Positions 15,985 to 22,517 of a stretch of 29,782 nt of DNA are shown piece after piece. Both the position numbers and the translations under genes were made by a program. Source of the DNA: CF-161 sp035259145 (GTDB taxonomy: Bacteria; Chloroflexota; Dormibacteria; Dormibacterales; Dormibacteraceae); contig DATFWQ010000300.1 in assembly GCA_035259145.1 (NCBI GenBank), positions 1 through 29,782 of the forward strand. The letters are read 5' to 3'. Each line of letters opens with the position of its first letter. Position 1 is the stretch's first letter. The notes beneath the pieces are model-generated. The model ran no database searches. It had not been told where the DNA came from and saw only the letters and a list, made by a program, of their open reading frames with translations.

Positions 15985-16970
15985 TGACCTTCAGGTCGAC
16001 CGGGTTGCCGGTGGGGCTTGGCCTGAGCGTTCTCCTGGGCGCCTGCACCGGGCCTGTCTCGCTGCTTCAGCCGTCGACCCCCGCCTCTGCACCGTCGTCT
16101 GCGCCCTCGCCAAGCTTCGCGTCGAGCCCGGCCGCGATCACAACCTCGGTGCCCACCTGCTTCGACAACGGCAAGGGCAGCCTTCGCCCGCTAGGCCCAC
16201 TGCCGGCCGCTGGGAACTTTCCCCCGGGCTCATTCATGAAGACTGTATTCGAGCGTGGCAAGCTCGTGGTCGGAGTCTCGCAGGACACGCTGCTGTTCGG
16301 CTATTTGAATCCAGCCACAAACCAGCTCGAAGGCTTCGACATCGACATTGCAAGGGAAATGAGCAAGGCGATCTTCGGGGACTACGGTCACATCGAGCTC
16401 AAGGTCACCTCAGCGGCGCAACCCATAGCCGCGCTGAAGAGCGGGTCCGTCGACATGGTGGCGCGCACGTTCACCGCCAACTGCGCCCGGTGGAAGGACA
16501 TCGACTTTTCGACCGTGTACTACTCCTCGGGGCAGTCTCTGCTCGTGCTCAAGACATCTCCATACCGCAACATGCAGGACCTCACGGGCAAAAAGGTCTG
16601 TGCGGCAGCCGGTTCGACATCGATTGTTAACATCCAGAGGCAGTCGAGCAGGCCGATAGCGGTGGGGCTTCCCGACCAGAGCGACTGCCTGGTGGCGCTT
16701 CAGAGAGGCGACGTGGACGCGGTCTCGACGGACGAGGCGGTGCTCCTGGGATTGGCGGCTCAGGATCCAGGGGTCATGGTCGTCGGGGGCAGGTTCACCG
16801 ACGAGCCTTATGCCCTCGGGATCAGCCAGGCGCACTCGGAATTCGTGCGCTTCGTCAACGCCGTCCTCGAGCGGATGCGCGCGGACGGGACCTGGATCGC
16901 CATCTACAACAAGTGGCTGAGCAAGTTCGGAGCCAGGGCGACACCTCCCCCCGCCGAGTACAAAGACTGA
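15984..16970 (+). CDS. glnH: GlnH-like amino-acid-binding lipoprotein
   Basis: A 328-residue type 3 solute-binding protein. The N-terminal signal ends in a lipobox LLGAC (Cys21), predicting a lipid-anchored extracytoplasmic protein, followed by a Ser/Pro/Ala-rich tether (about 25-55). The periplasmic-binding fold begins FERGKLVVGVSQDTLLFGYLNP, with EGFDIDIAREMSKAIFG, the hallmark of polar-amino-acid binders, then DLTGKKVCAAAGSTSI, GDVDAVSTDEAVLLGLA and a C-terminal DGTWIAIYNKWL. No ABC permease or ATPase gene follows, which supports a sensory role: in mycobacteria GlnH binds aspartate or related amino acids and signals through GlnX to PknG. It is the last gene of the operon. Confidence 0.9.
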   Translation: MTFRSTGLPVGLGLSVLLGACTGPVSLLQPSTPASAPSSAPSPSFASSPAAITTSVPTCFDNGKGSLRPLGPLPAAGNFPPGSFMKTVFERGKLVVGVSQDTLLFGYLNPATNQLEGFDIDIAREMSKAIFGDYGHIELKVTSAAQPIAALKSGSVDMVARTFTANCARWKDIDFSTVYYSSGQSLLVLKTSPYRNMQDLTGKKVCAAAGSTSIVNIQRQSSRPIAVGLPDQSDCLVALQRGDVDAVSTDEAVLLGLAAQDPGVMVVGGRFTDEPYALGISQAHSEFVRFVNAVLERMRADGTWIAIYNKWLSKFGARATPPPAEYKD

Positions 16971-16988
16971 TCCCCGCGCTGCCCAGGG

Positions 16989-17201
16989 GCGCAGTTCCCG
17001 AGGCTCCGGAGGCCCGCATTTGTAGGTTTGCGTAGTTCCAGGGTCTGGGGAGGTCCCGCATTCGTACGCTTGCGCAGTTCCCGGGTCTTGGGAGGCCCGC
17101 ATTTGTGCGTTTGCGTAGTTCCCGGGTCTTGGGAGGCCCGCATTCGTACGTTTGCGTAGTTCCCGGGTCTCGGGGCCCGCATTCGTACGTTTGCGTAGTT
17201 C
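16989..17201. repeat. 41-bp tandem repeat array A
   Basis: A partial unit and five full direct-repeat units, anchored by CGCATT at 17015, 17057, 17098, 17139 and 17178 (periods 42, 41, 41, 39). Each unit has the core CGCATTCGTACGTTTGCG, an imperfect palindrome centred on CGTACG with CGCA/TGCG arms and TT mismatches, followed by a GTAGTTCCCGGGTCT-type segment ending GGGAGGCC. It begins 18 bp after the glnH stop. The units abut without unique spacers, so this is not CRISPR. Confidence 0.92.
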
Positions 17202-17558
17202 AGCCCACAGGCTCATCGTCGGCATCGAGTGGCCAACTAGCCTGGCGGTCTTCCCAGGCATGCGCGAGAGCGCCCTTGGGAAAGCTGCACATTGCCGGGG
17301 GCCGGACGGCCTGGTCGCGTTGGAGCGCCGGGCCAGCCAGCCGCTGGAGCGACCACCGCAAGGTCGAGCGCGCGGCGGCCCGCAACGAGCAGAGAGCCCC
17401 ATTGGAGCCGGTCTGGCCGCCGCGCAGGAGGCGGTCTTCATGCTCGCCGCCAGGCACCTCCGGGCCTGCTTGAGTGTGGGCCTGACACCCGGCCAGGTCC
17501 CCTCTGTACCGCGTCCCCCGGCGCCTTCAGCACGAACACAGCCAACGTTGCTATGTGG
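17202..17558. other. Unassigned sequence between the two repeat arrays
   Basis: About 357 bp with no repeat units, no recognisable protein domain in any frame, and no tRNA-like or rRNA-like pattern. Frames on both strands stay open here only because stops are rare in GC-rich DNA. No terminal inverted repeat or target duplication was found at its edges. It may be an insertion into a once continuous array, a remnant gene or an RNA; the sequence does not decide. Confidence 0.5.
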
Positions 17559-17843
17559 TCGTACGTTTGCGCGTTCCCGGGGCCGGGGAGGCCCGCATTG
17601 GCACGTTTGCCCAGTCCCCGGGGCTGAGGAGGCACGCATTCGTACGTTTGTGTAGTTCCCCAGGCTTGGGATGTTCGTATTCGTACATTTGCGTAGTTCC
17701 CGGGTCTGGGTAGGCCCGCATTTGCGCGTTTGCGCAGTCCCCGGGTCTGGGTATGCCCGCATTCGTACGCTTGCGCAGTTCCCGGGTCTAGGGAGGCCCG
17801 CATTCGTACGTCTGCGCAGTTCCAGTCGCTGCGGGAGGCCCGC
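17559..17843. repeat. 41-bp tandem repeat array B
   Basis: The same unit as array A: a leading partial copy at 17559, six anchors at 17594, 17635, 17676 (as CGTATT), 17717, 17758 and 17799 spaced exactly 41 bp, and a trailing partial copy. The array ends at the base before the pruA stop codon (17844-17846). Copies differ at scattered positions, so the array is not a recent expansion. Confidence 0.92.
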
Positions 17844-19472
17844 TCAACCCATGGACGGGTACCGGTAGTCGCGCGGCGGCACGAAGGTCTCCTTGATCGT
17901 GCGAGGCGTCACCCATCTGGCCAGGTTCCACATCGACCCGGCCTTGTCGTTTGTGCCCGAGGCTCGAGACCCCCCGAACGGCTGCTGCCCCACCACCGCC
18001 CCCGTGGGCTTGTCGTTCACGTAGAAGTTGCCGGCCGCATACCTCAGACGGTCCTGAGCCGCTCCGATCGCCAGTCTGTCGTTCGCGAACACAGCTCCTG
18101 TGAGCCCGTACGGGACCGAGCGGTCGATGAAGTCCAGCGTGGCCTCGTACTCCTGGTCGCGGTACACCATCACGGTCACTACCGGGCCGAAGAGCTCGTC
18201 CCTCAGCAGCCGCGAGCCAGGGTCCTCGGTCACCACGACCGTCGGCTGCACGAACCATCCCCGGGCAGCGTCCGTGTCTCCGCCGACCAGCACCGTGTGC
18301 TCCGGGAGAGCTGTGGCTTCAGCGATAGCCTCTCGCTGGCGCTGGAAGGAGCGCTGGTTGATGACCGCGCCCATGAAGTTGCGGAAGTCGGCCACGTCGC
18401 CCATGGTGATGCCGGCCACCTGGTCGGCCAGCTGATCCCGGACCCCGGCCCACAGGCTGTCGGGTACGAAGACGCGTGATGAGGCCGAGCACTTCTGACC
18501 CTGAAACTCGAACGAGCCCCGTACGATGGCCGTCACCAGCGCCTCGGGATCCGCGGAGCGGTGGGCGACGATGAAGTCCTTACCGCCGGTCTCACCGACC
18601 AACCGCGGGTAGTTCCGGTAGGACGCGATGTTCTCTCCTACCTGGCTCCAGATGCCTCGGAAAACAGCCGTGGAGCCCGTGAAATGCACGCCGGCCAGGT
18701 CAGGCTGGGCCAGGGCCGCCGGGACAAGCTCGGCGCCGGCACCATGGACCAGGTTGATCACCCCGTCCGGTAGTCCGGCAGCCTGGAACAGTCGCATCAG
18801 GTAGTGGGCGGAGTACGGTGCGGACTCTGACGGCTTCCAGACGACGGTACAGCCCATCAGGGCAGCGCTCGCGGGGAGATTGCCCGCGATCGAGGTGAAG
18901 TTGAATGGCGTCACCGCCAGGACGAAACCCTCCAGGGGACGGTACTCCAGGCGATTCCAGACGCCCGCCGACGACATCGGCTGCTCGTCGTATATACGCG
19001 CCGCGTAGGCGACGTTGAAGCGTAGGAAGTCGCACAGCTCGCAGGCGGCGTCGATCTCCGCCTGGTGGGCGGTCTTCGACTGGCCAAGCATCGTCGACCC
19101 GTTCACGGTGTCTCGCCAGGGCCCTGCCAGAAGATCGGCCGCCCGCAGGAACACAGCCGCCCTCTCAGTCCACGGCAGCCGCGACCAGTCGTGCCAGGCG
19201 TCGCCGGCCGCGCGGGCCGCCCTCTCCATCTCCGCCGGACCCGCCCAGTGCACGGTGCCCAGCACGTGGGCGGTGTCGTGGGGCATCACCGCCGGCACCG
19301 TGCGCCCGTCCCGCACGTCCTTGCCCCCGATGACGAGCGGCATCTCGACCTGTTCAGCCGCCATCTCGGCCAGGCGCGCTTGGAGCGCATCTCGGTGGGC
19401 GCTGCCCGGCGCATACGAGCGGACGTCCTCGTTGGCTGGGAGCGGGGGTCGAAACGCACCTTCTGTGGTCAT
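17844..19472 (-). CDS. pruA: L-glutamate gamma-semialdehyde (P5C) dehydrogenase
   Basis: A 542-residue aldehyde dehydrogenase of the P5C dehydrogenase class, at the usual length. Key residues are the oxyanion Asn191 in TPFNFTS, NAD-binding Lys213 in WKPSE, the HFTGSTAVFRGI nucleotide-binding segment, general base Glu294 in GETGGKDF and nucleophile Cys328 in GQKCSASSR. The C-terminal GNFYVNDKPTGAVVGQQPFGGSRASGTNDKAG is diagnostic of P5C dehydrogenases. It oxidises glutamate semialdehyde to glutamate with NAD, the second step of proline catabolism. No proline dehydrogenase gene is adjacent. GAGAA precedes ATG 19472. It lies 46 bp after the 780-residue gene on the same strand, probably cotranscribed, and converges on the amino-acid-sensing operon. 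Confidence 0.95.
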   Translation of the reverse strand: MTTEGAFRPPLPANEDVRSYAPGSAHRDALQARLAEMAAEQVEMPLVIGGKDVRDGRTVPAVMPHDTAHVLGTVHWAGPAEMERAARAAGDAWHDWSRLPWTERAAVFLRAADLLAGPWRDTVNGSTMLGQSKTAHQAEIDAACELCDFLRFNVAYAARIYDEQPMSSAGVWNRLEYRPLEGFVLAVTPFNFTSIAGNLPASAALMGCTVVWKPSESAPYSAHYLMRLFQAAGLPDGVINLVHGAGAELVPAALAQPDLAGVHFTGSTAVFRGIWSQVGENIASYRNYPRLVGETGGKDFIVAHRSADPEALVTAIVRGSFEFQGQKCSASSRVFVPDSLWAGVRDQLADQVAGITMGDVADFRNFMGAVINQRSFQRQREAIAEATALPEHTVLVGGDTDAARGWFVQPTVVVTEDPGSRLLRDELFGPVVTVMVYRDQEYEATLDFIDRSVPYGLTGAVFANDRLAIGAAQDRLRYAAGNFYVNDKPTGAVVGQQPFGGSRASGTNDKAGSMWNLARWVTPRTIKETFVPPRDYRYPSMG

Positions 19473-19518
19473 CGGTTCTCAGTTTGCCACCGCACCGACC
19501 GCCGGATCAGCGTTCCCC

Positions 19519-21861
19519 TCAGGCAGCGGTATCCACCCAGACGTTCGTGCCCCAGCTGAGTCGGGGCTCGTGCACCCTCACGCGCACCATGCCGTCGCGG
19601 AACATGTCGGGAGTCAAAGGGATGGTCCCCGCCGACCCGTCAGAGCCGGTCACCGACGCCGCCGGGACGAATCTGCCCGCCGACCAGTCATAGAGCTCGA
19701 CCGAGTTGGCCCACACGGAGCTGTAGGTCAGCACGAGCGGGACGCCGGATTGGGGGGCGACGATGTCGTAGACGTCTGTGAAGCCTCCCTTCTGGTCCCC
19801 CGCCGAACTGGCCAGCCACTTGCGCTGGACGTCGCGGACCGAGCTGTCGGCCTTGCCAAGTGTCAACTGCTGCTGGATCACGGCCAGGCCTGCCTGAGGT
19901 GGCGGTCGGCCGTCAACGGTCAACTGGCTGGCAAGGGGGGGCATCAACCCCACCAGCACCGCCTGGCCGGGCGCGTGCAGCGCCTGGGTCGCGACCGCCC
20001 TCAAGAGAATCGACTCGGCGGTCGGCCCTCGCAGCCCGGAGTCCGCCGCGACCAGAGGCGCGCTTGCGGCCTCCTGGCCGCCGGGAGGTAGGTAGGGAAC
20101 AAGATCGGATCGGTGCAGGACCTGGCCGTCGTACGTGAAGAGCTCGAGCCGCAGCACCGGCAGCGGGCCAAGGTTGAGCACGGTCCCCTGGACCACGCCG
20201 CCCTGGATGCCGAGCTGGGGGTCCAGGCCGAGCGGCGCGTTGGTTATCTGCGAGAAAGCGACCACACGCACGCCACCGTATGTGACACCGCTCTCGTCGA
20301 CGACCGGGTGCAGGCCCGGGATCACGTGCTCCGAACCGGAGGGGAGTCCGCCGAGCTGGCTGAGGCACCGGTCGCACGTCGAGCCGGTAACGCGAAAGGT
20401 CTCCAGCGTCATGGGGGCGACCAGGGAGTTGCTGCCAGGGTCGATCTGGTGATCTCCGCGCCGCAGGAAGAGGACACGGTGGTACTCGAGTACGTTCACC
20501 GCCTGCCCGGGTCCGATCCGCACCACCTGAATCTGACTGTCCTGCAGGCTGCCCTGGAGATTGGTGCCGATCAGGTAGAAGGCCCCCGTGAAGATCGCGG
20601 CTGAGAGCGGAACAGTGATCCAGAAGAGTGCCGGCCGCTTCCAGCGCCGGATCGTCAGGAGGTACCCGATGGGACCCACGATTATCACGTAGACCAGAAG
20701 CGCCAGCACCGTCAGCCAGGGCGGCGGCAGGGGCGCGTCGGCAGCCGCCGGGAGCAGAGCGGTGAAGGCGGGGTCTGGGCCCAGCATGCTCACCGCGGTG
20801 GGGGCGTTGCCGGGGAGCTGGCCGATGCCGCGGCCGAGTGCCTCGCTCCAGCCCAGTGACGCATAGGGAGATCCCGCCGTGCCGTCGCCGCTGGGATCGT
20901 AGGCGAGCTCGACGATCTTGCCCGCGCCGTACGTCAGCTCGGCGACAAGCGGGACCCCACCGTCCCCGTCCACCACCGCGCGAGCGCCCGGGGCCAGGGT
21001 CCCGGCCGCCGCCGGCGCCGTCCGCGCCTCCTGGCTCGCCCCCGCCAGGGTGACGACAGGCGTCAGGGGCAGCGTGACGGTGGTCGTCGGTCGAATCGGC
21101 AGGAGGTCTGTGGGCAGAGGTGCAATGGAACGACGCCATCCGGTGCCGCCTGCAAGCAGCAGCGTTCCCCCGAACCCGACGAAATCGCGCAGTCCCTTGA
21201 CCTGCATCTGGCTGAGCGTCGCCGTGTCGAACTGGTCGATTACGACGGCTGCAAAGCCGGCGAGCCTCACGGCTCCGGTCGGGAAGCCGTGAGCCGAGTT
21301 GAACCGGGCAGCGCGGGGAGTCAAGCGGTCGAAGTGGAGGCCCTCGATGGCGTCGGCTGCCGCTTCCACGTCGCTCAACACGGCAACAGGAATCGTGGCT
21401 CCCAGCGTGACACCTACAAAATCCAGCTGGCGATTACCCATCACAGCTTCAACGGCCGTGAAGAAGCTCGGGGCAAGGATGGCCACGGTGACGGATTTCC
21501 GGCTCGGGACGGACAGGTGAACCCGATACGCCGACTGTCCAGCCACTGTGGGAGCGGTGGGGATCTGCTTCGTGCCTCCAAACGCCGGCACTGATGGGCC
21601 GGCGGCCGCCTGCTGGTCGCGGTCCTCAGGCTGATCGATGAGCAGGACGTCGCCGTCGAAGTCGCCGTCGGCGAGGTTCTTGACCGTGACGAGGTAGCGG
21701 ACCCAGGTCCCGGTCCCGGTTGCAGTCGCCGAAAGCGCGACCTGGGGAGTGGCGTCAGGTGCGGCGCCACCTGCCCGCGATGGCGCGATCACCAGGTACC
21801 ACAAGACGGTCGCCAACACGACCAGGATCGCAGCCCCCCCGAGGAGTTGGCGAGAACTCAT
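19519..21861 (-). CDS. Large membrane-anchored protein with GATase1-like fold, function unknown
   Basis: A 780-residue protein. An N-terminal signal anchor (about 6-27, LLGGAAILVVLATVLWYLVI) precedes a beta-sandwich-like external region and an alpha/beta section at about 155-250 (IPVAVLSDVEAAADAI, AAVVIDQFDTATLSQMQVKGLRDFVGFGGTLLLAGG) that resembles a class I glutamine-amidotransferase-like or DUF4350 fold without a visible catalytic Cys. Two close membrane helices follow at about 380-440 (WLTVLALLVYVIIVGPIGYLL, ALFWITVPLSAAIFTGAFYLIG), then a long C-terminal beta-rich external region to 780. Residues 20-360 are therefore probably outside, with a short cytoplasmic Arg-rich loop (RRWKRP) between the helices. 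AGGGG precedes ATG 21861. No enzyme activity is proposed; it may be a surface or envelope scaffold. Confidence 0.75.
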   Translation of the reverse strand: MSSRQLLGGAAILVVLATVLWYLVIAPSRAGGAAPDATPQVALSATATGTGTWVRYLVTVKNLADGDFDGDVLLIDQPEDRDQQAAAGPSVPAFGGTKQIPTAPTVAGQSAYRVHLSVPSRKSVTVAILAPSFFTAVEAVMGNRQLDFVGVTLGATIPVAVLSDVEAAADAIEGLHFDRLTPRAARFNSAHGFPTGAVRLAGFAAVVIDQFDTATLSQMQVKGLRDFVGFGGTLLLAGGTGWRRSIAPLPTDLLPIRPTTTVTLPLTPVVTLAGASQEARTAPAAAGTLAPGARAVVDGDGGVPLVAELTYGAGKIVELAYDPSGDGTAGSPYASLGWSEALGRGIGQLPGNAPTAVSMLGPDPAFTALLPAAADAPLPPPWLTVLALLVYVIIVGPIGYLLTIRRWKRPALFWITVPLSAAIFTGAFYLIGTNLQGSLQDSQIQVVRIGPGQAVNVLEYHRVLFLRRGDHQIDPGSNSLVAPMTLETFRVTGSTCDRCLSQLGGLPSGSEHVIPGLHPVVDESGVTYGGVRVVAFSQITNAPLGLDPQLGIQGGVVQGTVLNLGPLPVLRLELFTYDGQVLHRSDLVPYLPPGGQEAASAPLVAADSGLRGPTAESILLRAVATQALHAPGQAVLVGLMPPLASQLTVDGRPPPQAGLAVIQQQLTLGKADSSVRDVQRKWLASSAGDQKGGFTDVYDIVAPQSGVPLVLTYSSVWANSVELYDWSAGRFVPAASVTGSDGSAGTIPLTPDMFRDGMVRVRVHEPRLSWGTNVWVDTAA

Positions 21862-21924
21862 GAAACCCCTACCTGAACCCTACAACTGTGGGGTCCTTCG
21901 CTCCCGCCATGTCTGCTGTGCTGC

Positions 21925-22296
21925 TCAGTTTTCGCCGGGCTCCAGCCAGGTCGTGTCGCCTATGGAGACGGCTACATGGGCCATTGGACCTCCTGGGCCG
22001 GCACCGTGACAGTGCACCTCGCCGGGTGCGGTGGACACCGTGTCGCCAGTACGAATGCGCTGTGCAGGCTCACCGTGGAGCTGCACGAAGCCCTCGCCCT
22101 CAACGACGTGGAGAACCTGACCACCGCCGTGACGGTGCCAGTGGTTGCGAGTACCGGGCTCGAAGCGGACCACGCTCACCCGGACGGGGTGCGGGTCGAG
22201 CGTAACGTGCAGGGGGTGAGAGCTCGCAGGCCCGGTGAAGTGAGCCGGGTCCATGGGCTCGCCGTCAAGGGCCTCAGTTTGTGTGGTGACCTTCAC
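21925..22296 (-). CDS. Small cupin-domain protein
   Basis: A 123-residue single-domain cupin. Cupin motif 1 is GTRNHWHRHGGGQVLHVVEGEG, supplying two or three His ligands and a conserved Gly-rich turn; motif 2 is GDTVSTAPGEVHCHGAGP, supplying the last His. The N-terminus VKVTTQTEALDGEPMDPAHFTG aligns in style with small cupins annotated as mandelonitrile-lyase-like or quercetinase-like, so GTG 22296 is preferred. ATG 22335 and ATG 22413 are in-frame alternatives adding 13 or 39 residues. Such proteins bind Mn, Fe or Ni and have varied or unknown activity. It is 63 bp upstream of the 780-residue gene on the same strand and divergent from the molybdenum-hydroxylase gene. Confidence 0.82.
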   Translation of the reverse strand: MKVTTQTEALDGEPMDPAHFTGPASSHPLHVTLDPHPVRVSVVRFEPGTRNHWHRHGGGQVLHVVEGEGFVQLHGEPAQRIRTGDTVSTAPGEVHCHGAGPGGPMAHVAVSIGDTTWLEPGEN

Positions 22297-22406
22297 GGCG
22301 TGATCGTAAGAGCCGCCGGCGTCTGCTGCCTGCATGAGATCCAGCGGCCCCCCAGGCCCCAAATGGGCCAACCGCCGGCAGACGACCCTCTCAGAGATAC
22401 TCCAAA

Positions 22407-22430
22407 GGGCCATCCTCCGCCGGGTGGCCC
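22407..22430. promoter_or_regulatory. Inverted repeat in the cupin/molybdoenzyme divergent region
   Basis: GGGCCA and TGGCCC are perfect 6-bp inverted copies separated by 12 bases, about 88 bp before ATG 22518 and upstream of the divergent cupin gene. The position suits an operator shared by both directions; the short arms make chance occurrence likely. Confidence 0.25.
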
Positions 22431-22517
22431 ACTTTCGCTACAGTTGGCGACCAATTCTGGCTCCCCGGCGCTCACCGCCGACCGCCCCTGCGCTCTGAAG
22501 GCCCAGAACGGGGGGCC

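Noticed and set aside
16974..16990. Terminator after glnH
   Set aside because: Only about five base pairs form and no T run follows; array A begins at once.
17152..17655. Plus-strand frame across the inter-array block
   Set aside because: It begins and ends in repeat units, and its middle shows no recognisable domain, ribosome binding site or protein-like pattern distinguishable from other open frames there.
16410..17762. 450-codon minus-strand open frame crossing the repeat arrays, with a repetitive predicted protein
   Set aside because: It overlaps glnH antisense. The 41-bp unit is not a multiple of 3, spacing indels of 39-42 bp occur, and the frame stays open only because the repeat lacks stops on that strand.
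16989..17843. CRISPR array
   Set aside because: The units are contiguous direct repeats without unique spacers, the copies are degenerate, and no cas gene is present.
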